Part shown: positions 40,244 through 53,250 of the stretch, piece by piece | Position numbering within the stretch: position 1 is the stretch's first letter | Layout: the number at the start of each line of letters is the position of its first letter | Source of the DNA: Rhodoligotrophos appendicifer | GTDB taxonomy: Bacteria > Pseudomonadota > Alphaproteobacteria > Rhizobiales > Im1 | DNA: 64,000 bases | Direction: 5' to 3' | NCBI RefSeq assembly: GCF_007474605.1 | Contig: NZ_VHKL01000001.1 | Coordinates: 682,001 to 746,000, forward strand | Position numbers and translations under genes: made by a program | The notes under the pieces: generated by a model | Databases searched by the model: none | The model's input: the letters and a program-made list of their open reading frames with translations, nothing else | What the model was told of the DNA's origin: nothing

Positions 40244-41359
40244 ATGCGCGAAATGTCTCACGAAGGGCCTCCTACGCTCGGCGGATGCCTTACAGTGCTA
40301 GGCATCGAGACGTCCTGCGACGAGACGGCGGCAGCCCTTGTGAGGCGGCATCCTCAGGGTGGAGCGGAGATCCTCAGCGAACGTGTGCTCTCTCAAAACG
40401 ACGACCATGCCCCCTTCGGCGGCGTGGTCCCGGAGATCGCCGCGCGCGCCCATGTCGCCCATCTCGATCGCCTGATCGCCGCTGTGATGGCCGAGAGCGG
40501 AATGGACTTCAAGGATCTCGATGGGATCGCTGCAACTGCCGGACCCGGTCTGATCGGAGGTTTGCTGGTGGGGTTGACGACCGCCAAGGCGATTGCTCTG
40601 GTGCACGACCTGCCGCTGCTCGCGATCAACCATCTCGAAGGCCACGCCTTGACGGCAAGGCTCACCGACGGCCTCGCTTTCCCCTATTTGCTCCTGCTGG
40701 TGTCGGGTGGGCATACTCAGCTGCTGGTGGTCGAAGGCGTCGGCCGTTACAGCCGACTGGGGACGACGATCGACGACGCCCTGGGAGAAGCCTTCGACAA
40801 GACGGCCAAGATCCTGGGGCTGGGATATCCGGGAGGCCCCGAGGTTGAGCGCCGCGCCAAAACCGGTGATCCGAAGCGCTTCCCTTTTCCACGGCCATTG
40901 CTGGGACGCGACGGGTGCGACTTCTCGTTCTCGGGACTGAAAACCTCCTTGCGCCGTTCGGCCCAATCCCTGGAACCACTGACCGAGGGGGACGTCGACG
41001 ACATCTGCGCGAGCTTCCAGGCAGCCATCTCGGATTGCGTCGCGGACAGGATGCGACGGGCCATGGATCAGTTCCGGCTGCGCTTTCCTGGTAAAACCGA
41101 TCCTGTGGTGGTCGTTGCCGGTGGCGTTGCGGCCAATCAGGCGCTGCGCGCGATGATGGCTCAGGAGGCCGCGCGCGGCGGCTTTACACTGAGCATACCG
41201 CCTTTGCATCTGTGCACAGACAATGCGGTGATGATCGCCTGGGCTGGCGCCGAACGCCTCGCCCTACGCCTCACCGATGCCCTGGATGTGGCGGCTCGAC
41301 CTCGCTGGCCGCTGGATCCCGACGCCGCTCCTGCCATTGGTGCTGGGGTGAAGGCATGA
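40244..41359 (+). CDS. tsaD: tRNA N6-adenosine threonylcarbamoyltransferase
   Basis: TsaD places threonylcarbamoyl on A37 of ANN-reading tRNAs. The 371-residue protein has the ASKHA-fold ATP site, [15 protein letters not shown] at the start, the metal-binding histidines in [21 protein letters not shown] and [15 protein letters not shown] start at the ATG at 40244, after AGGGGA; the frame opens earlier at 40187 without family similarity. It shares four bases (ATGA) with gpsA. Confidence 0.96.
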   Translation: MREMSHEGPPTLGGCLTVLGIETSCDETAAALVRRHPQGGAEILSERVLSQNDDHAPFGGVVPEIAARAHVAHLDRLIAAVMAESGMDFKDLDGIAATAGPGLIGGLLVGLTTAKAIALVHDLPLLAINHLEGHALTARLTDGLAFPYLLLLVSGGHTQLLVVEGVGRYSRLGTTIDDALGEAFDKTAKILGLGYPGGPEVERRAKTGDPKRFPFPRPLLGRDGCDFSFSGLKTSLRRSAQSLEPLTEGDVDDICASFQAAISDCVADRMRRAMDQFRLRFPGKTDPVVVVAGGVAANQALRAMMAQEAARGGFTLSIPPLHLCTDNAVMIAWAGAERLALRLTDALDVAARPRWPLDPDAAPAIGAGVKA

Positions 41360-42348
41360 GCCGGGTCGGAGTCATCGGCGGCGGCGCCTGGGGGACCGCG
41401 CTCGCTTGTCTCGCGCGCAGGGCCGGTTCGGAGGTTATGCTTTGGGCCCGGGAGCCGGAGGTCGTCGCCAGCATCAACACGGTGCATGTCAATGAAGTGT
41501 TTCTACCGGGCATCGCCCTCGACAGCCGGATCAGGGCCACCGCAGACATGGCCGAGGCTCTCGAAGTCGACATGGTGCTGCTTGTCTGTCCCGCCCAGGC
41601 GCAGCGGGCCGTGGCCACGGCGATGGCGCCTCATTTGCCAGCGGACACGCCGGTCGCCATCTGCGCCAAAGGGCTGGAACGCGGCACGAACAAGCTCATG
41701 AGCGAAGTGCTGGCGGAGGTTTTGCCCCAGGCGGAGCCGATGGTGCTCTCAGGACCCAGTTTTGCGGCCGATGTCGCACGGGGCCTGCCCACGGCGGTCA
41801 CGCTGGCGGCACGGAACCGTGAGCATGCCCTGGACGTGGCAGCGGGGCTTGCCGGCCCGACGTTTCGCCCCTATGCGGGAGATGATCTGATCGGAGCGCA
41901 AATCGGGGGTGCGGTGAAGAATGTGCTCGCCATTGCCTGCGGTATTGTCGATGGCCGCGGTCTCGGCGACAGCGCGCGCGCTTCGCTGACGACGCGGGCT
42001 TTCGCGGAGCTGGTGCGCTTCGGCCGCGCTTTCGGTGCGCGGACGGAAACCCTGACCGGCTTGTCCGGCCTTGGCGACCTGATCCTGACCTGTTCCAGCC
42101 TCCAGTCGCGCAACATGTCGCTGGGCTTCGCTTTGGGCCAGGGCCGCACCATGGACGAAATCCTGGGAGAGCGCCGCTCCGTAAGCGAGGGGGTCTACAC
42201 CGCAGCCGTCGTCACCGAACTGGCGCGGGACCGGGGGATCGAAATGCCCATCGCCGAAGCGGTTCACCAGATCGTCGATGGTCATAGCAGCATCGATACT
42301 GTCATCGAAGCCTTGTTGAACCGGCCGCTGAAGGCCGAACATCTGTAG
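41356..42348 (+). CDS. gpsA: NAD(P)-dependent glycerol-3-phosphate dehydrogenase
   Basis: GpsA reduces dihydroxyacetone phosphate to glycerol-3-phosphate for phospholipid synthesis. The 330-residue protein starts [20 protein letters not shown] with the dinucleotide loop, then [47 protein letters not shown] and [12 protein letters not shown]. All are family marks. The start overlaps tsaD by four bases, and the YciI gene follows after 11 bases. Confidence 0.97.
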   Translation: MSRVGVIGGGAWGTALACLARRAGSEVMLWAREPEVVASINTVHVNEVFLPGIALDSRIRATADMAEALEVDMVLLVCPAQAQRAVATAMAPHLPADTPVAICAKGLERGTNKLMSEVLAEVLPQAEPMVLSGPSFAADVARGLPTAVTLAARNREHALDVAAGLAGPTFRPYAGDDLIGAQIGGAVKNVLAIACGIVDGRGLGDSARASLTTRAFAELVRFGRAFGARTETLTGLSGLGDLILTCSSLQSRNMSLGFALGQGRTMDEILGERRSVSEGVYTAAVVTELARDRGIEMPIAEAVHQIVDGHSSIDTVIEALLNRPLKAEHL

Positions 42349-42359
42349 AGAGGAAGCCA

Positions 42360-42653
42360 ATGCCATTATTTACCGTGATCAACCGCGACAAGCCGAATTC
42401 GGGCGAGATTCGTGCGTCCAACCGCCCTGTCCACATCGAGTATCTGAAATCCCTCGGTGAGCGGTTGAGGATTGCCGGTCCCTTCATCGACGACGCCGGC
42501 AACGGTATCGGCAGTCTCCTGATCATCGAGGCCGACACGATCGAACAGGCCAAGGCCGATGCGGCGGGCGATCCTTTCGCGAAGGCCGGTCTCTTCCAGA
42601 GCGTTGAGGTGCAGCCATGGCGCTGGGTGTTCACGGACGGCAAGCTCGTCTGA
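42360..42653 (+). CDS. YciI family protein
   Basis: A 97-residue single-domain protein with the YciI ferredoxin-like fold: DKPNSGEIRASNRPVHIEYLK at the start (in part), RIAGPFIDDAGNGIGSLLII and DPFAKAGLFQSVEVQPWRWV. The His and Asp of the conserved pocket are present (H in RPVHIEYL, D in AAGDPFAKAG). Function of the family is poorly known. It lies between gpsA and the EVE gene in one tight plus-strand run. Confidence 0.92.
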   Translation: MPLFTVINRDKPNSGEIRASNRPVHIEYLKSLGERLRIAGPFIDDAGNGIGSLLIIEADTIEQAKADAAGDPFAKAGLFQSVEVQPWRWVFTDGKLV

Positions 42654-42668
42654 TCAGGGATTGGTGAA

Positions 42669-43097
42669 ATGGCATATTGGCTGTTCAAGACCGAGCCCGG
42701 CTCCTGGTCCTGGGAGGACCAGAAGCGCAAAGGCAAGGACGGCGAGCCCTGGACCGGTGTGCGCAACTACCAGGCCAGGAACAATATGCTGGCGATGAAG
42801 GTCGGCGATCTCGGTTTTTTCTACCATTCGGTAGACGAAAAGCAGGTCGTCGGCATCGTCAGGGTGATTGCGGAGGCACACCCTGACGCCACCGCGACCG
42901 ACGGCAAATGGTCTTGTGTCGACGTCGCGGCGGTCGAGGATATGCCGAAGCCGGTCACCTTGGATGCGGTGAAGTCGGAGCCGAAGCTGAAGGACATGGT
43001 GCTGGCCAACAACTCCAGGCTATCGGTGCAGCCCGTTTCGGCTGAGGAGTGGAGCACGGTCTGCAAGCTGGGCGGCCTCTCCAAAGTGCCGAAATAG
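42669..43097 (+). CDS. EVE domain-containing protein
   Basis: A 142-residue EVE protein of the PUA-like superfamily: MAYWLFKTEPGSWSWEDQ, GVRNYQARNNMLAMKVGDLGFFYHS and CVDVAAVEDM. EVE folds bind modified bases in DNA or RNA, with an aromatic pocket. The likely partner is not known here. GGGATTGGTGAA gives a reasonable ribosome site. It completes the tsaD-gpsA-YciI-EVE run and is followed by a hairpin. Confidence 0.93.
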   Translation: MAYWLFKTEPGSWSWEDQKRKGKDGEPWTGVRNYQARNNMLAMKVGDLGFFYHSVDEKQVVGIVRVIAEAHPDATATDGKWSCVDVAAVEDMPKPVTLDAVKSEPKLKDMVLANNSRLSVQPVSAEEWSTVCKLGGLSKVPK

Positions 43098-43098
43098 C

Positions 43099-43115
43099 GA
43101 CGGCGGAGCGCCGTC
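43099..43115. terminator. Hairpin between convergent EVE and GNAT genes
   Basis: GACGGCG and CGCCGTC form a perfect seven-pair stem around a GAG loop, touching the GNAT stop at 43114. No U-tract follows on either strand, so efficiency is uncertain. Confidence 0.4.
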
Positions 43116-43563
43116 AGGCACGCTCGTACAAGATGAACTCCGTGTGCCTTCCGATCTTGTCGTAGAGCGCACGGCCCCGATAATTGTTCTCCTGTGTCGC
43201 CCAATACACGCGAGACCATCCATTCCGGTCCGCGCGGCGGTAGACCTCCTCGAAGAGGGCTTGGCCGATTCCAGTGCGCCGCCTTTCCGGATCGACGAAC
43301 AAATCTTCGAGATAACAATAGGATCCTGTCGTCCACGTGGATGGATGGACGACGTAATGGGCAAGGCCGAGGGGACGATCCTGGGCATCGACGGCCACCA
43401 GGGCGACGAAATGCGGATCCCCGGAAATCAGCCGCTGCCAGACGTTTTTGGTAACGGCTTCGGGAAGCTCATGCTTGTAGAATCGCAGATATCCGTCCCA
43501 CAGCTCTCGCCATTCCGCCTCATCCGCCGGGCGGGCGTCTCGGACTGTCACCGCGTCGGCCAT
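43114..43563 (-). CDS. GNAT family N-acetyltransferase
   Basis: A 149-residue acetyltransferase with the acetyl-CoA loop RRRTGIGQALFEEVYRRAD and the preceding strand SYCYLEDLFVDPE. The end has VYWATQENNYRGRALYDKIG, the usual NxxARxLYEKxGF-like run of diamine or amino-acid acetyltransferases. Substrate is unknown. The ATG at 43563 gives MADAVTVRDARPADEAEW, the expected start; the longer frame to 43671 adds an unrelated leader. It is divergent from the TerB gene. Confidence 0.9.
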   Translation of the reverse strand: MADAVTVRDARPADEAEWRELWDGYLRFYKHELPEAVTKNVWQRLISGDPHFVALVAVDAQDRPLGLAHYVVHPSTWTTGSYCYLEDLFVDPERRRTGIGQALFEEVYRRADRNGWSRVYWATQENNYRGRALYDKIGRHTEFILYERA

Positions 43564-43632
43564 GGTCGCATCCTTCCGATTTGTAATGGTCCCGATCTGT
43601 ACATTTGGCACATCCGTAATTAACAACGCAGC

Positions 43633-44073
43633 ATGTGGCAGTTTCTCAAGAACCTTATTCCGGTCGAACATCCCGCCGCCAGAGACGAGAAGGCGCTCGA
43701 GCTCGCGATGGCGGCACTGTTGGTGCGCGCCAGCGTCATCGACGACACCATCAACGACGCCGAGTCTGAGCGCATCAGGATCCTACTGACGAGTCGTTTC
43801 GGTCTGTCCGAGCAGGATGTGTCGAGTCTGATCCAGGAAGCGCGTGAGGCCGAGGCCGAGGCGATCGACCTTTATCGCTTTACCCGCGTGATCACCGACG
43901 CCCTCGACCAAGACGGCCGCAAGCAGCTGATCGAGATGCTGTGGGAGGTCGTGCTCGCCGATGGCAAGGTGGATCCCTTCGAGGAGAATCTCGTCTGGCG
44001 GGTCGCGGAGCTCATCGGCGTCTCCACGCGCGACCGCGTGACCATGCGCAAAGCGGTGGAAACCCGGCTCTAA
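43633..44073 (+). CDS. TerB family (tellurite-resistance-like) protein
   Basis: A 146-residue all-helical protein with the TerB-like core: ELAMAALLVRASVIDDTINDAE, LLTSRFGLSEQD and LWEVVLADGKVDPFEENLVWRVAELIGV (in part). Acidic positions in the two helix turns (D in ADGKVDPFEE) may bind metal. Standing alone, without other ter genes, it is unlikely to confer tellurite resistance; its role is unknown. The stop overlaps the xthA stop by four bases. Confidence 0.87.
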   Translation: MWQFLKNLIPVEHPAARDEKALELAMAALLVRASVIDDTINDAESERIRILLTSRFGLSEQDVSSLIQEAREAEAEAIDLYRFTRVITDALDQDGRKQLIEMLWEVVLADGKVDPFEENLVWRVAELIGVSTRDRVTMRKAVETRL

Positions 44074-44888
44074 TCGGGCAGCGAGAGGTCGAATTCGGCC
44101 AGCACCGGCACATGGTCCGAAGGCTGAGTCCAGCCTCGCGCCTCCTTGAGAATCTGGACCCCGGTACATTTCGAGCCCAGCACCGGGCTCGTCCAGATGT
44201 GGTCGAGCCGACGGCCGCGGTCTGCCGCCGCCCAGTCCTTCGCGCGATAGCTCCACCAGGAGTAAAGCTTCTCGGCAGGGTCTACATGACGGCGCACGAC
44301 GTCGACCCAATCATGGGATGCACGCACCCCTTCGAGATGCTCGACCTCGATGGGCGTGTGACTGACGACCTTCAGCAGCTGCTTGTGTGACCAGACGTCG
44401 GTTTCTAGCGGAGCAATGTTGAGATCGCCGACCATGATCATCGGCGTTGGATGACTTGCGGCATCGGCGAACCACCCCCTCATCTCCTTGAGGAAGGAAA
44501 GCTTATGCGCGAATTTCTCGTTGATGACGGGGTCTGGCTCGTCGCCGCCGGCGGGGACGTAGAAATTGTGGAGGGTCACCGGCGTTCCGATGCCCTGGAT
44601 CGCGACCGAGACGTGGCGGGCGTCGTCTTTCTCGCAGAATAATCGGTGCGTCACGTCGATGAACGGGATCTTCGAGATCGTCGCCACCCCGTGATAGCCC
44701 TTCTGACCACGGCAGGCGAGATGGTGATATCCAGCCGCGCGAAAGGCCTTCGACGGAAAGCTGTCGTCGATGCACTTGATCTCCTGCAGGCACAGGATGT
44801 CAGGCTGGTGCTCAGCGAGGAGCCTCTCGACGAGGCCGATCCGCAGGCGGACCGAATTGATGTTCCAGGTGGCGATCTTGAAACGCAT
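44070..44888 (-). CDS. xthA: Exodeoxyribonuclease III
   Basis: This enzyme is a 3'-5' exonuclease and AP endonuclease in base-excision repair. The 272-residue protein has KIATWNINSVRLR, CLQEIKCIDDSFP with the catalytic Glu, GDLNIAPLETDVW with the Asp-Asn pair and the terminal QPSDHVPVLAEF with Asp-His. I use the ATG at 44888 (MRFKIATWN). Upstream in-frame ATGs (44939, 44915) add no family similarity. Confidence 0.96.
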   Translation of the reverse strand: MRFKIATWNINSVRLRIGLVERLLAEHQPDILCLQEIKCIDDSFPSKAFRAAGYHHLACRGQKGYHGVATISKIPFIDVTHRLFCEKDDARHVSVAIQGIGTPVTLHNFYVPAGGDEPDPVINEKFAHKLSFLKEMRGWFADAASHPTPMIMVGDLNIAPLETDVWSHKQLLKVVSHTPIEVEHLEGVRASHDWVDVVRRHVDPAEKLYSWWSYRAKDWAAADRGRRLDHIWTSPVLGSKCTGVQILKEARGWTQPSDHVPVLAEFDLSLPD

Positions 44889-44981
44889 GGGCACTCTTTT
44901 TGTCCCGAGTTCCATGACCGGCGCAATCACCCGGGTCAAGCAGAACCTGCCAGACCCGGGCTGATCTTGTGAGTGGACGCC

Positions 44982-46643
44982 TCAGAAATCCTTGAAAATG
45001 CCCGTTTGTTCGTAGCCGATCGCATCCCAGAACGGGCAGCTGGCTTCAAGATCGTTCGCATACTCGATGGGAGTGTCCAACACTTGGCGCACCGGAGTCT
45101 GCGCCGTGAACGGTTGCCATGCGGGCTTTGCCCGGGACAGATCGTGATGCGTGGCGAAGCTCGTCCAATACGCGATCATCTCGTCCGACAGCTTCTGCTC
45201 GGCCGCCGTGAACGCATGGCGCTGCGGTGCGCGTTGATCCGACAACGTATAGGGATTTCCGAAGACGAAGGGCAGCTCGGCCGTGTGGCAAGCCTGGAAG
45301 CGGCCATCGGGCGTGTCGCAGAAGGGAAGGCCAGGCCAGACTTTGTAGGACGTCTCATGGGTGAACAGATAACCGTAAACACGGCTCGCGGCCTTCGACA
45401 TCATGTGCTTGTTGGCGCAGGTGAACAGGTAATCCGTCGTCATCCGGCCGAAGACTTCCGAATTGTCACCGGGCCGCGGTGCATAGACGGGATTGGCGCG
45501 GATCGCAGCCGAGGCCTGGTCCGAGAAGAGAAGGTCGATGGCGGCATTGTACTGCCGCTCGGTCACTTCAGCTTCTGCCGTGTCGATGACGCCGGCGAAG
45601 GCCATCCCCTCAAGCTTGTTGGTACCGATGATGACGGGCTTGGAGATCCTCATGGCGATGGGCTGATTGGGAATGTTCTCTCTGTCGATCACCGGAGCCC
45701 ATTGCAGAATGTCGGTCATGCTGGTCAGCAGGCCCTCCAGCTCGACTCCCTTGGAATTCTGGTACTTGATGATCAGGTCGACCGAGGCTGCCTGCATGCA
45801 CTGAAGGTTGTGGCTGGGGTCGCCATCGCAGCCGATGTCGCGCTCGACCATCTTGCCCGAGCGATTGCTCATGTCGATGGAGCGGTAGGGCAGGGCGTAA
45901 GGATTGCTCTCCATGATGGCCGCATGGAACAGCGGCTCGCTTCGGGGTGAGATCAGATGGAGCCCGATCGACATGGCGCCCGCGCTCTCCCCGAACAGGG
46001 TCACATTCCCGGGATCCCCACCAAACTGAGCGATGTTCTCACGAACCCATTCCAGCGCGAGCTGCTGATCCAGGAAGCCGTAATTTCCCGTCAGTCCAGC
46101 AACGCCGGACAGGAATCCGAGGGCACCGAGGCGATAGTTCAAGGTGACGACGACGACGTCGCCCCGGGAAGCGATGTTTTCTCCTTGATACAGCATCGCT
46201 GCGGCGGTGCCCTCCACGAAGGCCCCCCCGTGGATGAACACCATCACTGGACGGCGCTCCGCCTTTTGCGGAGCCCAGATATTGAGGCTGAGGCAATCCT
46301 CGCTCTGACGATAGGGAGACGTTGCGCCGCGCTTCTGCGGGCATGCGGGTCCGAACTCGGTGGCTGCGATGACTCCGCCGGAAGGTTGGGCGGGAGAGGG
46401 CGCCCGCCATCTGTTCGGGCCGACCGGCGGTTGGGCATAGGGAATGCCGCGATACGACCGGACGGCACCGCCCGAGGCGGACTGCATCGCGCCGCAGACA
46501 GGTCCGCTGCTTGTTTGAATGACGGGAGTGTTGCAGCCCGGGCCCTGCGCGGAAGCCTCCGGGCTTGCCGTGGTCCAAACGGCCGCGACGATTGCAAGTC
46601 CGATGAGGCGCGCTCGCGCTGAAGCAATGCCTTTAAGATCCAT
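44982..46643 (-). CDS. Secreted type-B carboxylesterase
   Basis: A 553-residue exported esterase of the carboxylesterase/cholinesterase family. Residues 1-32 look like a signal peptide (cleavage likely after ASA). The oxyanion site is HGGAF near residue 138, signature SEDCLSLNIW is at 114-123, the nucleophile S220 is in LFGESAGAMS, and later motifs give an acidic residue (NKLEGMAF) and the histidine in ACHTAELPFVF. Substrate cannot be told. A perfect inverted repeat 71-89 bases upstream may be a regulator site. Confidence 0.9.
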   Translation of the reverse strand: MDLKGIASARARLIGLAIVAAVWTTASPEASAQGPGCNTPVIQTSSGPVCGAMQSASGGAVRSYRGIPYAQPPVGPNRWRAPSPAQPSGGVIAATEFGPACPQKRGATSPYRQSEDCLSLNIWAPQKAERRPVMVFIHGGAFVEGTAAAMLYQGENIASRGDVVVVTLNYRLGALGFLSGVAGLTGNYGFLDQQLALEWVRENIAQFGGDPGNVTLFGESAGAMSIGLHLISPRSEPLFHAAIMESNPYALPYRSIDMSNRSGKMVERDIGCDGDPSHNLQCMQAASVDLIIKYQNSKGVELEGLLTSMTDILQWAPVIDRENIPNQPIAMRISKPVIIGTNKLEGMAFAGVIDTAEAEVTERQYNAAIDLLFSDQASAAIRANPVYAPRPGDNSEVFGRMTTDYLFTCANKHMMSKAASRVYGYLFTHETSYKVWPGLPFCDTPDGRFQACHTAELPFVFGNPYTLSDQRAPQRHAFTAAEQKLSDEMIAYWTSFATHHDLSRAKPAWQPFTAQTPVRQVLDTPIEYANDLEASCPFWDAIGYEQTGIFKDF

Positions 46644-46713
46644 CCCACTTCCCCAGAATATAACCCGGCAATCGATATTGCTCGGACGGTGATCACAGCC
46701 AGCAGGACCTTAC

Positions 46714-46732
46714 TGACAAAGACGCTTTGTCA
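46714..46732. promoter_or_regulatory. Perfect inverted repeat upstream of the carboxylesterase gene
   Basis: TGACAAAG, a three-base spacer and CTTTGTCA form a perfect 19-bp inverted repeat between the flavoprotein stop and the esterase start. It has no U-tract, so an operator for a dimeric repressor is more likely than a terminator. The regulator is not in the neighbourhood. Confidence 0.4.
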
Positions 46733-46756
46733 CCAAGTCCGTTTGTTGGGCTTAGT

Positions 46757-50185
<3,429 letters not shown>

Positions 50186-50199
<14 letters not shown>

Positions 50200-51475
50200 G
50201 ACGACCGATCAGGTCTTCGGTCTCGAGAGGACGATGCGGGAGATCGGCCAGACGGCACGCTCCGCCGCCCGGACTTTGGCGACCGCCACCACCCCGCAGA
50301 AGAACGATGCCCTCCGCTTCATGGCGGAAGCCATTCGCAGCGGCTCATCAAAGATTATTGCGGAAAACGAGGGCGATGTCCGGCGCGCGAAGGAGAGCGA
50401 TCTCGCCGCGTCGTTCATCGATCGCCTGATCCTGACACCCGATCGCATAGAAGCCATGGCGACAGGGCTGGATGACATCGCTGCCCTGCCTGATCCCGTC
50501 GGCCAGGCCATCGCCGAATGGACGAGACCGAACGGCCTGGCGATTTCGAGGATCCGCACACCCATCGGCGTGATCGGCGTGATCTACGAGAGCCGGCCTA
50601 ACGTGACGGCAGATGCCGGAGCCTTGTGCATGAAGGCAGGCAACGCCGTGATCCTGCGCGGTGGTAAGGATAGTTTCGCAAGCAGCTCCGCCATTGCCGA
50701 TTGCTTGCGATCCGGCTTGGCCAGGGCCGGCCTGCCGGAGGGAGCCATTCAACTGGTCCCGACATCCGACAGGGCCGCCGTCGGCATGATGCTGGCGGGC
50801 CTTGATGGCGCCATCGACCTCATCGTTCCCCGTGGTGGGAAGAGCCTTGTCGCAAGGGTCCAGCTCGATGCCCGGGTGCCCGTTTTCAGTCATTTGGAAG
50901 GGCTCTGCCATGTCTATGTCGACAAGGCTGCAGATGCCCGCATGGCGCGTGACATCGTGGTCAATGCCAAGATGCGCCGCACCGGGATTTGCGGAGCGGC
51001 GGAAACCGTACTGGTGGACAAGGCAGGTGCGGACACTCAACTCAAGCCGCTGATCGGCGCATTGATCGAGGCCGGCTGCGAAGTCCGTGGCTGCCCTTTG
51101 GCCATGGCGGCCGACCCGCGAGTGCTAAGAGCGGGCGAAGCCGACTGGTCGACCGAATACCTCGACGCGATCGTTTCGCTGAAGGTGGTGGATGGGGTCG
51201 GCGGGGCGATCTCCCATATCGGCCATTACGGATCCCAGCATACGGAATCAATCATCACCGATGATGCCGAGACGGCAGAGCGCTTCCTGCGTGAGGTTGA
51301 CAGCGCCATCGTTCTGCATAATGCCTCCACCCAGTTCGCCGACGGGGGAGAATTCGGCATGGGCGCGGAGATCGGCATCGCTACGGGGCGCCTTCATGCG
51401 CGGGGACCGGTTGGGCTGGAACAGCTGACCACCTTCAAATATGTGGTGCGGGGCACCGGTCAGATCCGTCCGTGA
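50186..51475 (+). CDS. proA: Gamma-glutamyl phosphate reductase
   Basis: ProA reduces glutamyl phosphate to glutamate semialdehyde. The 429-residue aldehyde-dehydrogenase-like protein has [47 protein letters not shown] and the active-site cysteine in [16 protein letters not shown]. The start lies 14 bases inside proB. nadD begins about 17 bases after the stop. Confidence 0.97.
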
Positions 51476-51491
51476 CCGGCCGCTTCCGCCC

Positions 51492-52103
51492 ATGAGCGCG
51501 CTGCCCCTGCCATTTCCCCTCGTCTATCCGTCCATGCGCATCGGCCTGTTCGGAGGGTCGTTCAATCCTGCTCATGCGGGCCATCTTGCTGTGAGCCTCG
51601 CCGCCCTGAAGGAGCTCGATCTGCATCAGCTATGGTGGATGGTCTCGCCGCAAAATCCGCTGAAGGACCCTGCCGACACCGATGATTTTGAAAAGCGAGT
51701 GGCCCGCGCCAAGGCCCTGGCGTTGCATCCGCGTCTGCGCGTGCTCGAGATCGAGAAGCGCTTGGGAACCGGCAATACGGCAGCCACCCTGCGCGCGCTG
51801 TCACCACTTCTCAACCGGGCGCGGTTCGTCTGGGTTATGGGCGCCGACAGTTTTGCGACGCTCCATCACTGGCATTATTGGCTGGAAATCCCGTTCACCC
51901 TGCCGCTGGCAGTTTTTGATCGCCCCGGCTACACAATTGCCGCGCTGACCTCCCCGGCAGCCCAAAGGCTCGGCCGTTATCGCGTCTCGTCGAACCTGTG
52001 TGCGACCCTGCCGGACCGGAGAGCGCCGGCTTGGAGTTTCCTCTCCATGAGACGTCGGATGGACAGTTCCACGGCGATTCGACGAACAACCGCCGCAAAA
52101 TAG
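51492..52103 (+). CDS. nadD: Nicotinate-nucleotide adenylyltransferase
   Basis: NadD adenylates nicotinate mononucleotide on the way to NAD. The protein has 203 residues from this start, with MRIGLFGGSFNPAHAGHLAVS (HxGH motif) , WWMVSPQNPLKD, FVWVMGADSFATLHHWH and SSTAIRR near the end. A later ATG at 51534 begins directly at the core motif and may be the true start; neither has a strong ribosome site. It follows proA and precedes rsfS, whose linkage is common. Confidence 0.93.
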   Translation: MSALPLPFPLVYPSMRIGLFGGSFNPAHAGHLAVSLAALKELDLHQLWWMVSPQNPLKDPADTDDFEKRVARAKALALHPRLRVLEIEKRLGTGNTAATLRALSPLLNRARFVWVMGADSFATLHHWHYWLEIPFTLPLAVFDRPGYTIAALTSPAAQRLGRYRVSSNLCATLPDRRAPAWSFLSMRRRMDSSTAIRRTTAAK

Positions 52104-52151
52104 GTGCAGGCTGTTTCATCATTCTTTAGTCATTGTGTTGCAGTGGCGCTA

Positions 52152-52179
52152 TTGCACATCATATTAGCCGCGGTAATCT
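52152..52179 (+). promoter_or_regulatory. Candidate promoter upstream of rsfS
   Basis: TTGCAC at 52152-52157, a 16-base spacer and TAATCT at 52174-52179 fit a housekeeping promoter. The gap after nadD is 130 bases, so a fresh promoter for rsfS is plausible. Pattern match only. Confidence 0.3.
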
Positions 52180-52233
52180 AAGCGGGTCAGAGCGTTCATT
52201 CTGTTGTCGTGTCGTGCGTAGAAGATTGTAACG

Positions 52234-52707
52234 TTGAGCGCGGAGTATGAAGTCTCCCGTAGGCGTGCTGGCGAAAGTGAAAGGATCATAACCCTGACAG
52301 CCCATGTAGACGGGCACGGTGCCTCGCATCGTGGTCCAGAGAATGGAGCCTTGCCTCATGGCGTGGCTTCACCGATCATTGCCTCGGTTCTCGAGTGTCT
52401 CGATGACGCGAAGGCAGAAGAGGTCGTCTCGATCGATCTCACCGGAAAGACCCCCCTTGCAGATCATATGGTCATCGCGTCCGGTCGCTCGCAGCGGCAC
52501 GTGGGCGCGATTGCCGATCAACTCCTGGAGTCCTTGAAGGAACAGGGGTGTCAGAATGTGCGTGTGCAGGGAATCCCGCATTGCGATTGGGTGCTGATCG
52601 ATACGGGCGACATCATCGTCCACGTCTTCCGGCCCGAGGTGCGCGGATTTTACAATCTTGAGAAGCTCTGGTCGGCGAATGCTCCCATGGAGCGGCTTGC
52701 CGGCTGA
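52234..52707 (+). CDS. rsfS: Ribosome silencing factor RsfS
   Basis: RsfS binds ribosomal protein uL14 and blocks subunit joining in poor growth conditions. The conserved part runs from SPIIASVLECLDDAKAEEVV to RPEVRGFYNLEKLWS, with [20 protein letters not shown] and DWVLIDTGDIIVHVF. From the TTG at 52234 the product has 157 residues with an extra 45-residue N-terminus that has little family likeness. No in-frame ATG exists before the domain; a GTG near 52364 would give a core-length protein. The start is unsettled, the family is clear. Confidence 0.9.
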   Translation: MSAEYEVSRRRAGESERIITLTAHVDGHGASHRGPENGALPHGVASPIIASVLECLDDAKAEEVVSIDLTGKTPLADHMVIASGRSQRHVGAIADQLLESLKEQGCQNVRVQGIPHCDWVLIDTGDIIVHVFRPEVRGFYNLEKLWSANAPMERLAG

Positions 52708-52734
52708 ACTGAGCTTCGAGGAAGGCGAGACGCG

Positions 52735-53217
52735 ATGCGCGTTTCGATCGTGGCTGTTGGGCGGCTCAGAGGTCGAGCCGAGCAGGAGCTGTTTGACGAA
52801 TATCGAAAACGTGCGCTAGCCCAGGGTCGCAGCCTCGGGATATCGAGCATCGATCTGCGCGAACTGCCTGAATCCTCGGCGCAGACGGTGACTCTGCGGA
52901 AGGCGGACGAAGCTCAGCGGATCCTGTCGGCGCTGCCCTCTCGGGCAACGCTCATTGCGCTCGATGAGGGCGGAGAGCAGGTGAGCAGTGTCGAGCTGTC
53001 AGGACGCGTTCGGGCTTGGCTCGACGGCGGTGTGAATGACCTGGGATTTGCCATTGGCGGCCCCGACGGCCATGGCGAAGAGGTCCTTTCCAAGGCGTCG
53101 CTGAGGGTCGCTTTTGGCCGAATGACATGGCCTCACGGTTTGACCCGGGTGATGCTGGCTGAACAGATTTACCGTTCGGTTACCATTTTGCTGAATCATC
53201 CCTATCACAGAGCGTAA
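52735..53217 (+). CDS. rlmH: 23S rRNA (pseudouridine1915-N3)-methyltransferase
   Basis: RlmH methylates a pseudouridine in helix 69 of 23S rRNA. The 160-residue SPOUT protein has MRVSIVAVGRLRG, LIALDEGGEQVSSVELSGRV, LGFAIGGPDGHGEEVL (SAM-binding knot) and the ending TRVMLAEQIYRSVTILLNHPYHR. Length and end are exactly typical. It lies 27 bases after rsfS, so two ribosome-assembly genes stand together. Confidence 0.97.
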   Translation: MRVSIVAVGRLRGRAEQELFDEYRKRALAQGRSLGISSIDLRELPESSAQTVTLRKADEAQRILSALPSRATLIALDEGGEQVSSVELSGRVRAWLDGGVNDLGFAIGGPDGHGEEVLSKASLRVAFGRMTWPHGLTRVMLAEQIYRSVTILLNHPYHRA

Positions 53218-53250
53218 CGGTTCAGTCTGGAGTGAGGTCGCGCCGGAAGC

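Noticed and set aside
43633-44073. Tellurite-resistance operon
   Set aside because: Only a stand-alone TerB-like gene is present; none of the other ter genes flank it.
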